Positions 35,061-44,224 are shown, numbered from the stretch's first letter. The stretch is DNA of 64,000 bases from Stenotrophomonas sp. 24(2023) (GCF_030913365.1 NZ_CP133160.1:4192001-4256000); one strand, 5' to 3'. Numbers and translations: made by a program. Notes: generated by a model not told the origin, from the sequence alone.

Positions 35061-36041
35061 GTGGATCCATCCGACCTGCCCTGCTATGCCGATGTCGAAG
35101 CGGCCGCCACCCGCATCGCCGCCCACGCCCATCGCACCCCCGTGCTGACGTCGCGCACGCTCGATGCACGCCTGCAGGCGCAGGTGTTCATCAAGGCCGA
35201 GCAGTTCCAGCGCGTGGGCGCCTTCAAGTTCCGTGGCGCCTGCAACGCCATCGCGGCGATGGCACCGGCCCGCCGTGCTGCCGGCGTGATCGCCTATTCC
35301 AGCGGCAACCATGCCCAGGCCGTGGCACTTGCCGCCCGGCTGCACGACACCCGGGCCACCGTGCTGATGCCTGCCGACGCGCCGCGCGCCAAGGTCGAGG
35401 CCACGCGTGGCTATGGCGCGCAGATCCAGTTCTTCGACCGCCATACCGAAAGCCGCGAGCAGCTGTGCGCCGCACTCGTGGCCGAACGTGGCCTGACGCT
35501 GGTGCCACCGTTCGACCACCCGGATGTCATCGCGGGCCAGGGCACGGCCACCCGCGAGCTGCTGCAGGATACCGGCCCGCTCGACGCGCTGGTGGTCGGG
35601 CTGGGCGGCGGCGGTCTGCTGGGCGGCGCCTGCCTGGCGGCCACCGCGTTGTCACCCGGCTGCCAGCTGTACGGGGTGGAGCCGGAGGCCGGCAACGATG
35701 GGCAGCAGTCGCTGCAGGCCGGCCAGGTGGTGACCATCGCGCCACCGCGTACCGTGGCCGATGGTGCCACCACCACGTTCCTCGGCCGCTACACCTTCGC
35801 CATCCTCCGCCGCCACGTACGCAGCATCGTGACGGTCAGCGATGCGCAGCTCGTGGAAGCGATGGCCTTCCTGGCCGAGCGCATGAAGCTGCTGGTCGAG
35901 CCCACCGCGTGCCTGGGCCTGGCCGCGCTGCTGGCAGGTGCGCTGGACGTGCGTGGCCAGCGCGTGGGCCTGATCCTCAGCGGCGGCAATGTGGACCTGG
36001 ACAGCTACGCACGCCTGCTGCAGACCGCGCGGGGCCCATGA
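35061..36041 (+). CDS. PLP threonine/serine/3-hydroxyaspartate dehydratase (BhcB-like)
   Basis: 326 residues, a normal length for the serine-racemase/threonine-dehydratase fold II family. The start is taken as GTG at 35061, because upstream sequence in frame is not family-like; no good SD is seen. The PLP lysine is K57 in GAFKFRGA, with the Asn-loop SSGNHAQA and the phosphate loop GLGGGGLLGG. It is upstream of and overlaps a DSD-type enzyme and an iminosuccinate-reductase-like enzyme. In that company the best substrate guess is threo- or erythro-3-hydroxyaspartate, giving iminosuccinate or oxaloacetate plus ammonia. A plain L-threonine or L-serine dehydratase remains possible. Confidence 0.85.
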   Translation: MDPSDLPCYADVEAAATRIAAHAHRTPVLTSRTLDARLQAQVFIKAEQFQRVGAFKFRGACNAIAAMAPARRAAGVIAYSSGNHAQAVALAARLHDTRATVLMPADAPRAKVEATRGYGAQIQFFDRHTESREQLCAALVAERGLTLVPPFDHPDVIAGQGTATRELLQDTGPLDALVVGLGGGGLLGGACLAATALSPGCQLYGVEPEAGNDGQQSLQAGQVVTIAPPRTVADGATTTFLGRYTFAILRRHVRSIVTVSDAQLVEAMAFLAERMKLLVEPTACLGLAALLAGALDVRGQRVGLILSGGNVDLDSYARLLQTARGP

Positions 36042-37171
36042 TGGACACCCTGCTGATGGACACGCCGTGCCTGCTGCTGGACGCGGCGAAGATGGCACGC
36101 AACATCGCCCGCCTGCAGGCGCATCTGGCACCGCTCGGCCCACGCCTGCGCCCGCACCTGAAAACAGCCAAATCCGTGCAGGTGGCCGCCCGGCAGCTGG
36201 GCGACAGCGCGATCGGCGCGACCGTATCGACGCTGCGCGAAGCCGACGTGTTCGCCGCGGCCGGCGTGCGCGACATCATCTACGCCGTGGGCATCGCCCC
36301 GCATAAGCTGGACCGCGTGCATGCGCTGCGCCAGCAGGGCTGCGACCTGGCCATCGTGCTCGACGCCATGGCGCAGGCCGACGCCGTGGCCGACGCCGCA
36401 CGGCGCCTGGGCGATACCTTCCCGGTACTGCTGGAAATCGACTGCGACGGCCACCGCTCCGGCCTGCGGCCCGGTGACCCGCACATCGTGGCCATCGCCG
36501 ATCGCCTGCGCGCCGGCGGCGTGGAACTGCGTGGCGTGCTGACCCATGCCGGCGAAAGCTACAACGCGACCACCCCTGATGCCCTGGCGGCATTCGCCGA
36601 ACAGGAGCGACGGGCCGCGGTGCAGGTGGCCGACACCCTGGCGGCGGCTGGCCACCCCTGCACCGTGGTCAGCGTCGGCTCCACCCCGACCGCGCACTTC
36701 GCACGCAACCTGCACGGCATCACCGAAGTGCGGGCGGGCGTCTATGTGTTCTTCGACCTGGTGATGGCCGGCATCGGCGTGTGCCGGCGCGAGGACATCG
36801 CCCTGTCCGTGCTGACCCGCGTGATCGGTCACCAGCAGGACAAGGGCTGGATCCTGGTCGATGCCGGCTGGATGGCGCTGTCGCGTGACCGTGGCACCGC
36901 CGGGCAGGCCATCGACCAGGGCTACGGTGTGGTCTGCGACGCGCAGGGCGAGGAGATCGAAGGGCTGATCGTGGTCCAGGCCAACCAGGAGCACGGCATC
37001 CTTGCCCTGCGTCCGGGCAGCAGGGCGGCGTTGCCCACGCTGCCGATCGGCACCCGCCTGCGCATCCTGCCCAACCATGCCTGCGCGACCGCCGCGCAGT
37101 TCGACGGCTACCATGTGCTGGACGCTGCGACCGATACGATTCCCTTCTGGCCGCGTTTCCGCGGATGGTGA
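36038..37171 (+). CDS. DSD1-type PLP/zinc D-amino acid lyase (D-serine / D-threo-3-hydroxyaspartate dehydratase-like)
   Basis: 377 residues, fold-type III PLP barrel. The PLP lysine is K42 in RPHLKTAK. Near the C-terminus H347 and C349 (LPNHACAT) match the zinc-binding His-x-Cys pair of eukaryotic-type D-serine dehydratase and of D-threo-3-hydroxyaspartate dehydratase. The sister D-threonine aldolases and beta-hydroxyaspartate aldolase (BhcC) carry His-x-Asp instead, so a dehydratase rather than an aldolase is favoured. ATG overlaps the previous stop (ATGA). The next gene overlaps its end by seven bases. Substrate choice between D-serine and D-hydroxyaspartate is undecided. Confidence 0.83.
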   Translation: MMDTLLMDTPCLLLDAAKMARNIARLQAHLAPLGPRLRPHLKTAKSVQVAARQLGDSAIGATVSTLREADVFAAAGVRDIIYAVGIAPHKLDRVHALRQQGCDLAIVLDAMAQADAVADAARRLGDTFPVLLEIDCDGHRSGLRPGDPHIVAIADRLRAGGVELRGVLTHAGESYNATTPDALAAFAEQERRAAVQVADTLAAAGHPCTVVSVGSTPTAHFARNLHGITEVRAGVYVFFDLVMAGIGVCRREDIALSVLTRVIGHQQDKGWILVDAGWMALSRDRGTAGQAIDQGYGVVCDAQGEEIEGLIVVQANQEHGILALRPGSRAALPTLPIGTRLRILPNHACATAAQFDGYHVLDAATDTIPFWPRFRGW

Positions 37172-38109
37172 GCCCGATGATCCACCTTTCCGAAGCCCGC
37201 ACCGCTGCCCTGGTGAACCGGGCCCTGGCGTTCACGGCAGCAACCGAGGCGATGATCGCCCTGGCCTCCCCCACCACCACCTGCTTCCCGGTGGTGCAGG
37301 GACACGGCCTGCACGAAGGCGAACGCTTCGGCCTGAAATCCGGCACCACCGCGACCGCCACCGGCGTGAAGATCGGCAGCTATTGGCCCGGCAATCCCGA
37401 GCGCGGGCTGCCGCGTCATGCCTCCAGCATCGTCCTGCTGGACCCGCTGACCGGCCGCCTGAAGGCGGTGATCGAGGCCGCCGAAGCCAATGCGTTCCGC
37501 ACGGCTGCCGCCGATGCCGTGGCCGCGCATGCACTGGCCCGCGCCGATGCACGGCACCTGGCGATCTTCGGCACCGGCCACCAGGCCCTGCATGAAGTGC
37601 TGGCCATTGCCGCGGTGCGTCCACTGCAACGGGTCCATGTGGTCGGCCGTGACCCGCAGCGCAGCGAGGCGTTCGCTGCGCGCCTGCGCGACGCGGGCCT
37701 GGACGCACGCACCACCGATGCGGAAACGGCGTGCCGCGCTGCCGACATCATCGTCACCGCCACCACGGCCCGGCAGCCGCTGTTCGATGCCGGCTGGGTG
37801 CAGCCCGGCACGCACATCGCCTCGATGGGCTCCGATGCCGTGGGCAAGCAGGAGCTGCCGGTGGCGCTGCATGCACAGGCACGGCTGTTCTGCGACCTGC
37901 CCGCACAATCACGCGTGATCGGCGAATTCCAGCATGCCCCGGCCGGGGCCGATCTGACCGCGCTGGGGGAGGTGCTGACCGGGCATGCCCGTGGCCGCGC
38001 GAGTGCGACCGACATCACCGTGTTCGACAGTTCCGGCACCGCCATCCAGGACCTGCTGCTGGCCGAAGCCCTGCTGGCCGCCGACGCCGCCGACCCCGCG
38101 CGCCGCTGA
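37165..38109 (+). CDS. Ornithine-cyclodeaminase-family imine reductase (iminosuccinate reductase, BhcD-like)
   Basis: 314 residues of the ornithine cyclodeaminase/mu-crystallin family. The Rossmann motif is FGTGHQA. Blocks GLKSGTTATATGVKIGSYWP, THIASMGSDAVGKQEL and VIGEFQHA look like those I recall for BhcD, which reduces iminosuccinate to L-aspartate in the beta-hydroxyaspartate cycle. True cyclodeaminases have a different substrate region. As the last gene of an overlapping operon with two dehydratase-type enzymes, reduction of the iminosuccinate they make to aspartate is a coherent role. Alanine dehydrogenase or another imine reductase is the alternative. Confidence 0.8.
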   Translation: MVSPMIHLSEARTAALVNRALAFTAATEAMIALASPTTTCFPVVQGHGLHEGERFGLKSGTTATATGVKIGSYWPGNPERGLPRHASSIVLLDPLTGRLKAVIEAAEANAFRTAAADAVAAHALARADARHLAIFGTGHQALHEVLAIAAVRPLQRVHVVGRDPQRSEAFAARLRDAGLDARTTDAETACRAADIIVTATTARQPLFDAGWVQPGTHIASMGSDAVGKQELPVALHAQARLFCDLPAQSRVIGEFQHAPAGADLTALGEVLTGHARGRASATDITVFDSSGTAIQDLLLAEALLAADAADPARR

Positions 38110-38212
38110 CCCCTGCGCTGCTGCGCACGCCTGCCCAGCCGTAGCGGGCGCGCTGGCGTGTACGCGCCGCCCGCCCCGTTCCGGCGAGCCACCTGAACAC
38201 CGCCCCAGCGCG

Positions 38213-38228
38213 CTATACCAAGGTATAG
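38213..38228. promoter_or_regulatory. Perfect palindrome upstream of the Mg-transport locus
   Basis: CTATACCAAGGTATAG has 7-base arms around AA. It lies about 100 bases upstream of the leader ORF at 38329, in the promoter region of the mgtA operon, and may be an operator. No clear PhoP-box direct repeat was found between 38110 and 38328; TGTTC-N6-GGACA near 38260 is a weak dyad. Confidence 0.4.
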
Positions 38229-38328
38229 CCGGACGAACCGAAGGGCATCTAGGCCCGTCCTGTTCAGACGCGGACAATACGCGGGCCAGCTGCGACGGCT
38301 GGCACCGGACCGCATCGTGGAGACCCCC

Positions 38329-38412
38329 ATGGACCCTGACCCTGCCGGGCGCATCGCGCACCCGTCCCGCCCCCTGCTGCTGGCGCCTGGCCGCTGGTCC
38401 CTGTCCGTGTGA
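38329..38412 (+). CDS. MgtL-like leader peptide of the mgtA operon
   Basis: A 27-codon ORF with a good SD (GGAGA, five bases before the ATG). The peptide starts MDPDPAGR, i.e. alternating acidic residues and prolines at the extreme N-terminus. Enterobacterial MgtL leaders also begin with an acidic/proline run that makes ribosomes unstable in low Mg2+ and so induces mgtA. The peptide is Pro-rich throughout, and its stop at 38412 lies four bases before a hairpin that covers the next start codon. Position in front of mgtA and the sequence pattern together support a regulatory leader. There is no length or sequence identity beyond the N-terminus. Confidence 0.7.
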   Translation: MDPDPAGRIAHPSRPLLLAPGRWSLSV

Positions 38413-38415
38413 GCG

Positions 38416-38455
38416 ATGGGGGCCCCGGGTGCCGTTTTCCCGGAGATTCCCCCAT
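38416..38455 (+). promoter_or_regulatory. RNA hairpin masking the start of the next gene; alternative pairing with leader start
   Basis: ATGGGGG (38416-38422) pairs with CCCCCAT (38449-38455), closing the ATG at 38454. An inner stem CCGGG/CCCGG (38425-38429 with 38439-38443) covers its GGAGA SD. The same ATGGGGG can instead pair with CCCCCAT at 38324-38330, the leader ORF's own start. The two helices are mutually exclusive, a typical attenuator layout. Which state is on cannot be decided from sequence. Confidence 0.6.
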
Positions 38456-38762
38456 GTCCTACAAGATCCTGTACATCACCCTGCGCCGCCTGATCGGCGA
38501 GCGCGATGTCACCGGCCTGCGCAGCCAGCTGCTGCAGCACGGCCCGGCCCTGTTCGCCCGCGCCCTGGCACTGGGGTCGGCACGGGTCATCGCCGATGCG
38601 CTGTCGCTGCTGCCGTTCAGTGAGCGCATCAGCGTGCTGCGGCACCTGCCCAGCCCGCTGCGCGAGGCGATGAAGCCGCTGTGCATCGGTGGCAGCCAGC
38701 GCATCCGCCTGCTGCCGTGGACGCTGGCCGTGCAGCACGGCCCCCACGCCCAGCACGCCTGA
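38454..38762 (+). CDS. 102-residue protein between Mg leader and mgtA, MgtE_N-like helices
   Basis: 102 residues, soluble, no signal peptide. It starts MSYKILYITLRRLIGERD, and the middle contains repeated L-P-x-x-x-R helical elements (LSLLPFSERISVLRHLPSPL). These recall the superhelical intracellular N-domain of MgtE Mg channels. GGAGA precedes the ATG inside the hairpin described above. It lies 140 bases before mgtA and may sense Mg2+, regulate MgtA, or be a translated regulatory ORF. The MgtE_N similarity is my reading of the pattern, not a search result. Confidence 0.65.
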   Translation: MSYKILYITLRRLIGERDVTGLRSQLLQHGPALFARALALGSARVIADALSLLPFSERISVLRHLPSPLREAMKPLCIGGSQRIRLLPWTLAVQHGPHAQHA

Positions 38763-38770
38763 TCCACCCG

Positions 38771-38793
38771 GGCCCGGCCGCTGCGGCCGGGCC
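38771..38793 (+). terminator. Strong stem-loop before mgtA (possible attenuator)
   Basis: GGCCCGGCCG-CTG-CGGCCGGGCC: a perfect 10-base-pair stem nine bases after the 102-residue gene's stop and 110 bases before mgtA. It lacks a T-tract, so it may pause or partially terminate rather than end transcription. Confidence 0.5.
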
Positions 38794-38902
38794 TTCCGGG
38801 CGGCCGGCCGCAGCGCCGGTACCTGCCGCGTTTTTTCCGCTGTTCCGTTCATTGCCCGTCGCGCCAGCTTGCCGGCCGGGCCTCACCCATGAGGACGTAC
38901 CC

Positions 38903-41662
38903 ATGAGCCTGCTCAACGCCTGGTTCAATGCCTTCCTGCGCAGCCGACGCGCCGGCAACCTGTTCCGCCGCCGTGCGATGCCCGAAGCCGGCTTTGGCCG
39001 CGGTGCCGCCGAGGCCGCGCCCTTCGCCCTGACCGCCGGCCTGGTGGCGCTGGCCCAGCAGGAAGACGCCGCGCTGCTGGTCACCCTGGATTCGCACATC
39101 GATGGCCTGAGCCCGAACGAGGTCAGCGAGCGCCTGGCACGGCTGGGGCCCAACGAAGTCGATCACGAAAAGCCACTGCCGTGGTGGCGCCACCTGTGGC
39201 AGTGCTACCGCAACCCGTTCAACCTGCTGTTGACCGTGCTGGCGGTGGTGTCCTGGCTGACCGAGGACATCAAGGCCACCGTCGTGATCGGCGCCATGGT
39301 GGTGCTGTCCACGCTGATCCGCTTCGTGCAGGAAGGCCGTTCCAACCGTGCCGCCGAGCGCCTGAAGGCGCTGGTGGGCAACACCGCGCGGGTGCTGCGC
39401 CGTGACACCGGTACCGAAGCGGCCGACGTGGCCGACCAGTACTTCGGTGCCCATCTGCACAGCCGCCGCCCGGCGCAGCAGCGCGAGGTGCCGATCCGCG
39501 AACTGGTGCCCGGCGACCACATCGTGCTGTCGGCCGGCGACATGATTCCGGCCGACTGCCGGGTGCTGGCGGCCAAGGACCTGTTCGTCGCCCAGGCCGC
39601 GATGACCGGCGAATCGCTGCCGGTGGAAAAATTCGCCAGCCGTGGCGATGCCCAGGCCGGCCTGCTGGACCAGCACAACCTGCTGTTCATGGGCACCAAC
39701 GTGGTCTCCGGCACGGCCACCGCCGTGGTGCTGGCCACCGGCAACCGCACCTACTTCGGCACCATCGCCCACCGCAGCACCAGCACCGAACGCGCGCCCA
39801 CCGCCTTCCAGGCCGGGGTGAACAGCGTCAGCTGGCTGCTGATCCGCTTCGCGCTGGTGATGGTGCCGGTGGTGCTGCTGGTCAACGGCTGGACCAAGGG
39901 TGACTGGACCGAAGCCTTCCTGTTCGCGCTGTCGGTGGCCGTGGGCCTGACCCCGGAAATGCTGCCGATGATCGTCACCTCCACCCTGGCCAAGGGGGCG
40001 GTGCTGCTGTCGCGGCGCAAGGTGATCGTCAAGCGCCTGGATGCGATCCAGAACTTCGGCGCGATGGACGTGCTGTGCACCGACAAGACCGGCACCCTGA
40101 CCCAGGACAAGATCGCCCTGGAGCGGCACACCGATGTGTTCGGCCACGACTCGGAAGATGTGCTGAAGTTCGCCTACCTCAACAGCCACTTCCAGACCGG
40201 CCTGAGCAACCTGCTCGACCGTGCCGTGCTGGAGCACGTGGAGCTGCAGAGCGAACTGCGCCTGTCGCAGGACTACCGCAAGGTGGATGAGATTCCGTTC
40301 GACTTCGAGCGCCGCCGCATGTCGGTGGTGGTGTCCGAGCGCGAAGACCACCACGAACTGATCTGCAAGGGCGCGGTGGAGGAAATGCTGGCCGTGTGCA
40401 GCCGCGTGCGCGAGGACGGCCAGGACATGCCGCTCGATGCCCAGCGCCTGGCCCGCGTGCGGCAGACCACCGAGGAACTGAACGAACAGGGCCTGCGCGT
40501 GGTGGCCGTGGCGATGAAGGAAACCGCCGCCACCCAGAGCGTGTATTCGCAGACCGACGAGAACGACCTGACCCTGATCGGCTACGTCGCCTTCCTCGAC
40601 CCGCCGAAGGAATCGGCCGCGCAGGCGTTGCAGGCACTGGCCGACCACGGCGTGGAAGTGAAGGTCTTCACCGGCGACAACGAACTGGTGACCGCCCGGG
40701 TGTGCGCCCAGGTCGGCCTGCAGGCCTCGGCGATCCTGACCGGCCCACAGATCGAGCGCATGGACGAGGCCGCCGTGGCCGAGGCCCTGCGCAGGCACCG
40801 CGTGTTCGCCCGGCTGACCCCGCTGCACAAGGAGCGCCTGGTGCGGGCACTGCGCGCACAGGGCAAGGTGGTCGGCTTCCTCGGCGACGGCATCAACGAT
40901 GCCCCGGCGCTGCGGGCGGCCGACATCGGCATCAGCGTGGACAGCGCGGTGGACATCGCCAAGGAGGCGGCCGACATCATCCTGCTGGAAAAGAACCTGA
41001 TGGTGCTGGAAGAAGGCGTGCTGCAGGGGCGGCGCACCTTCAACAACATGCTCAAGTACATCCGCATGACCGCCAGCTCCAACTTCGGCAACGTGTTCTC
41101 GGTGCTGGTCGCCTCGGCCTTCCTGCCGTTCCTGCCGATGCTGCCGCTGCAGCTGCTGGTGCAGAACCTGCTGTACGACATCTCGCAGATCGCCATTCCG
41201 TTCGACAACGTGGATGAAGAGCTGGTGCGCAAGCCGCTGAAGTGGAACCCGGCCGACATCGGGCGCTTCATGGTGTTCTTCGGGCCGATCAGCTCGATCT
41301 TCGACCTGACCTGCTTCGCGCTGATGTGGTACGTGTTCGACGCGCGCACGCCGGCCGACCAGGGCCTGTTCCAGTCCGGCTGGTTCGTGGTCGGCCTGCT
41401 GACCCAGACCCTGATCGTGCACATGATCCGCACGCCGAAGCTGCCGTTCGTGCAGAGCCTGGCCGCACCGCCGCTGCTGCTGATGACCGGGCTGATCATG
41501 GCCATCGGCGTGTTCCTGCCGATGAGCCCGCTGGCCGGCTACTTCAAGCTGCAGGCGCTGCCGACCGGCTACTGGCCGTTCCTGGTGGCCATCCTGTTCG
41601 GCTACGCGGTGCTGACCACCGCACTGAAGAAGTTCTACATCCGCCGTTTCGGCTGGCAGTAA
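38903..41662 (+). CDS. mgtA: Magnesium-importing P-type ATPase MgtA
   Basis: 919 residues, the normal size for P3B Mg2+ ATPases; ATG follows GAGGAC. It has the A-domain TGES ([11 protein letters not shown]), the phosphorylation motif DKTGTLTQ with D394, the hinge [10 protein letters not shown], and about ten transmembrane segments including the six-helix C-terminal block. The N-terminal extension before the cation-ATPase N domain is typical. It imports Mg2+ from periplasm to cytoplasm when Mg2+ is scarce. A leader ORF, a hairpin and a small gene precede it, and mgtC follows 25 bases later, so expression is probably Mg-regulated. Confidence 0.96.
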   Translation: MSLLNAWFNAFLRSRRAGNLFRRRAMPEAGFGRGAAEAAPFALTAGLVALAQQEDAALLVTLDSHIDGLSPNEVSERLARLGPNEVDHEKPLPWWRHLWQCYRNPFNLLLTVLAVVSWLTEDIKATVVIGAMVVLSTLIRFVQEGRSNRAAERLKALVGNTARVLRRDTGTEAADVADQYFGAHLHSRRPAQQREVPIRELVPGDHIVLSAGDMIPADCRVLAAKDLFVAQAAMTGESLPVEKFASRGDAQAGLLDQHNLLFMGTNVVSGTATAVVLATGNRTYFGTIAHRSTSTERAPTAFQAGVNSVSWLLIRFALVMVPVVLLVNGWTKGDWTEAFLFALSVAVGLTPEMLPMIVTSTLAKGAVLLSRRKVIVKRLDAIQNFGAMDVLCTDKTGTLTQDKIALERHTDVFGHDSEDVLKFAYLNSHFQTGLSNLLDRAVLEHVELQSELRLSQDYRKVDEIPFDFERRRMSVVVSEREDHHELICKGAVEEMLAVCSRVREDGQDMPLDAQRLARVRQTTEELNEQGLRVVAVAMKETAATQSVYSQTDENDLTLIGYVAFLDPPKESAAQALQALADHGVEVKVFTGDNELVTARVCAQVGLQASAILTGPQIERMDEAAVAEALRRHRVFARLTPLHKERLVRALRAQGKVVGFLGDGINDAPALRAADIGISVDSAVDIAKEAADIILLEKNLMVLEEGVLQGRRTFNNMLKYIRMTASSNFGNVFSVLVASAFLPFLPMLPLQLLVQNLLYDISQIAIPFDNVDEELVRKPLKWNPADIGRFMVFFGPISSIFDLTCFALMWYVFDARTPADQGLFQSGWFVVGLLTQTLIVHMIRTPKLPFVQSLAAPPLLLMTGLIMAIGVFLPMSPLAGYFKLQALPTGYWPFLVAILFGYAVLTTALKKFYIRRFGWQ

Positions 41663-41687
41663 GCGCCCGCCCCCGCGCAGGAACCCC

Positions 41688-42428
41688 ATGATGGATTTCA
41701 ACCCCCACCTGCCCCCGTTCCATCCCGGCGCGCTGGTCAGTTCGCTGATCAGCCTGCTCACCGCCTTCGTGCTCGGCGCCGCCATCGGCCTGGAACGGCA
41801 GCTGCGCCAGCGCACCGCCGGGCTGCGCACCAACACGCTGGTGGCGGTGGGCGCGGCAGTGTTCGTCGATCTGGCCATGCGCTTCCACGACATGGCCGGC
41901 GGCTCGCCGTCGCCCCTGTATGTGGTGGCCTACGTGATCTCCGGTGTCGGCTTCCTCGGCGCGGGCGTGATCATGAAGGATGGTGCCCAGGTCTCGGGCC
42001 TGAACACCGCCGCCACCCTGTGGGGATCGGCGGCGGTGGGCGCCTGCGCGGGCATCAAGCTGCTGCCCGAGGCCGTGCTGGCGGCGGTATTCGTGCTGGC
42101 CACCAACACGCTGCTGCGGCCGGTGGTCAACCGCATCCAGCGGCAGCCGCTGCCCGAGGCCTTCAGCGAGGCCAGCTACGCGGTGAACGTGGTCTGCCAG
42201 CGCGGCCAGCAGGCCGATGTGCTCGACCAGCTGCTGCTGTTGCTGGAACAGGCCAACTACCCGGTCCGGGGTGTCGACCAGCGTCCGTTCGGCGAAAGCG
42301 ATGTGGAGATCGAGGCGACGCTGTATGCCACCTCCGTCGATGCCGATGAACTGGACGCGGTGCTGGCCACGCTGTCGGCCACGCCCGGGGTACTGCAGGG
42401 CTACTGGAACGCCAGCATGGACGACTGA
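41688..42428 (+). CDS. mgtC: MgtC/SapB-family inner-membrane protein
   Basis: 246 residues: about five transmembrane helices with the family signatures [20 protein letters not shown] and [14 protein letters not shown], followed by a cytoplasmic ACT-like domain (about 160-246). In Salmonella MgtC inhibits the F1Fo ATP synthase and supports growth in low Mg2+. The position directly behind mgtA agrees with the Mg-starvation regulon. Start at the first of two adjacent ATGs; an AGGAA SD is present. Confidence 0.92.
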   Translation: MMDFNPHLPPFHPGALVSSLISLLTAFVLGAAIGLERQLRQRTAGLRTNTLVAVGAAVFVDLAMRFHDMAGGSPSPLYVVAYVISGVGFLGAGVIMKDGAQVSGLNTAATLWGSAAVGACAGIKLLPEAVLAAVFVLATNTLLRPVVNRIQRQPLPEAFSEASYAVNVVCQRGQQADVLDQLLLLLEQANYPVRGVDQRPFGESDVEIEATLYATSVDADELDAVLATLSATPGVLQGYWNASMDD

Positions 42429-42512
42429 CGCGCCTGGCCTGGCACGACACGCCGCGACCGGGCGGAGCCGCCCCCGGTGCTATCCTCCTCCACCCTGCCC
42501 GGGAGCTTCCCG

Positions 42513-43571
42513 ATGTCATCGCTGCCGCCCCGCCGCACCCTGGTCCTGCTGGCACTGATCGTCGTGATGGCGGCGATCTTCATCGCCGATACGCTGACCG
42601 ACTACGCCGTGGCCGCGGCCTGCTTCTATGCCGCGGTGATCCTGGCCGCCTCGCGCGTGCTGCCCCGCCGCGGCCTGCTCGCACTGGCGGCCCTGTGCAT
42701 CGCCCTGACCGTGCTGAGCTTCTTCCTGACCCGCTTCGGTGCGTTCCAGGTGGGCGTGGTCAACTCGGCCATCGGCGTGCTGGTCATCAGCATCACCACC
42801 TACCTGTCGCTGAAGATGGAAGCGGCCAAGGCGGCCGTGCAGGATGCGCAGGCACGGTTGCTGCGGGTGGCGCGCGCTTCGACGGTGGGCGAATTGACCA
42901 CCTCCATCGCCCACGAGGTCAACCAGCCGCTGGCCGCCATCGCCACCAGCGCCGAGGCCAGCCAGCGCTGGCTGGCGCAGTCGCCCCCCAACGTGGACAA
43001 GGCACTGCAGGGCATCGCGCGCATCCTGGCCGATGCGCACCGGGCCAGCGATGTCATTGCCCGCATCCGTGGCCTGACCCGCGGTGCGGCGCCCGAACGC
43101 CGCGCCTTCCACCTGGATGAGGCCATCGACGAAATGCTGGCCCTGTCGCGCAGCGAACTGGACCAGCATGGCATCGTGCTGGCCCGTGTGACCGGCGCGG
43201 ACCTGCCGGCGGTGTTTGCCGACCGCGTGCAGGTGCAGCAGGTGATCGGCAACCTGATCCTCAATGCCGTCGATGCGATGGAAGCGGTGCCGGCCGCCGA
43301 ACGCCGGCTGTCGCTGGTGACCGCCCGCGACGGCCGTGACCGTGTCAGCCTGAGCGTGCGCGACCGGGGCGTCGGCCTGCCACCCGAACACCCCGAGCGC
43401 GTGTTCGATGCCTTCTGGACCACCAAGGCACGGGGCCTGGGGTTGGGGCTGAGCCTGAGCCGTTCCATCATCGAAGCCAACGATGGCCATATCCGTGCCG
43501 AACGCCCCAGCGGCGGCGGTGCCTGCTTCATCTTCGACCTGCCCACGCGTACCGAACATGACCATGCGTAA
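42513..43571 (+). CDS. Membrane sensor histidine kinase (FixL/TodS-type core)
   Basis: 352 residues from the ATG at 42513, behind CGGGAGC; a GTG at 42477 is an alternative. About four N-terminal transmembrane helices (residues 8-100) have no large periplasmic domain, suggesting sensing within the membrane. The H-box is SIAHEVNQPLAAI with H134; N, G1 (DRGVGLP) and G2 (GLGLGLSLS) boxes follow. The next gene, a FixJ-like regulator, overlaps its end, so the two are a cognate pair. The kinase core is the HPK4 type used by FixL, DctB and TodS. The signal is unknown. Confidence 0.9.
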   Translation: MSSLPPRRTLVLLALIVVMAAIFIADTLTDYAVAAACFYAAVILAASRVLPRRGLLALAALCIALTVLSFFLTRFGAFQVGVVNSAIGVLVISITTYLSLKMEAAKAAVQDAQARLLRVARASTVGELTTSIAHEVNQPLAAIATSAEASQRWLAQSPPNVDKALQGIARILADAHRASDVIARIRGLTRGAAPERRAFHLDEAIDEMLALSRSELDQHGIVLARVTGADLPAVFADRVQVQQVIGNLILNAVDAMEAVPAAERRLSLVTARDGRDRVSLSVRDRGVGLPPEHPERVFDAFWTTKARGLGLGLSLSRSIIEANDGHIRAERPSGGGACFIFDLPTRTEHDHA

Positions 43572-44205
43572 GCCCGTCCCTCCTGCCGTTGAACCCAGCC
43601 CCATCGTCTACGTGGTGGACGATGACCATTCGGTACGCGCGGCGCTGGAAGACCTGCTGGCGTCGATGGGCCTGCAGGTGCAGGCGTTCGCGTCCACCCA
43701 GGACTTCCTCGCCTGCCCGCTGGCCGATGCGCCGGCCTGCCTGGTGCTGGATGTGCGCATGCCTGGCCAGAGCGGGCTGGATTTCAGCCGCCAGATGGCC
43801 GGCCTGGGCCTGCACCTGCCGGTGGTGTTCATCACCGGCCACGGCGACATCGCCATGGGCGTGAGCGCCATGAAAAGCGGTGCCGTGGAATTCCTGACCA
43901 AACCCTTCCGCGACCAGGAACTGCTCGATGCCATCCACCAGGGCATCGAACGCGATCGCGCACGGCGCCGCGACGATGGCGTGCTGGACAAGCTGCGCCA
44001 GCGCTGGGACAGCCTGACCACCGGCGAACGCGATGTGGTGGGCGGGGTCGTGCGTGGCCGCCTCAACAAGCAGATCGCCGCCGACCTGGGGGTCAGCGAG
44101 ATCACGGTGAAGGTGCGCCGCGCCCATGTGATGCGCAAGATGCAGGCGCGCACGCTGGTGGACCTGGTGCGCATGTACGACCGGCTGGGCCTGGAACACG
44201 GCTGA
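43558..44205 (+). CDS. FixJ/NarL-type response regulator
   Basis: 215 residues. The receiver domain has the acidic pocket DDDH and phosphoacceptor D65 (LVLDVRMPG), Thr in FITGHGD and Lys in FLTKPF. A LuxR-type HTH follows (NKQIAADLGVSEITVKVRR). It overlaps the kinase gene by 14 bases from ATG 43558; an ATG two codons later is also possible. It is the transcriptional output of the kinase at 42513. The targets are unknown. Confidence 0.92.
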   Translation: MTMRKPVPPAVEPSPIVYVVDDDHSVRAALEDLLASMGLQVQAFASTQDFLACPLADAPACLVLDVRMPGQSGLDFSRQMAGLGLHLPVVFITGHGDIAMGVSAMKSGAVEFLTKPFRDQELLDAIHQGIERDRARRRDDGVLDKLRQRWDSLTTGERDVVGGVVRGRLNKQIAADLGVSEITVKVRRAHVMRKMQARTLVDLVRMYDRLGLEHG

Positions 44206-44224
44206 TGCCGCCCCGGCGCGGCCC

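Noticed and set aside
36038..37171. Beta-hydroxyaspartate aldolase (BhcC) as first choice
   Set aside because: The C-terminal metal pair is His-x-Cys (dehydratase type), not His-x-Asp as in D-threonine aldolase and BhcC.
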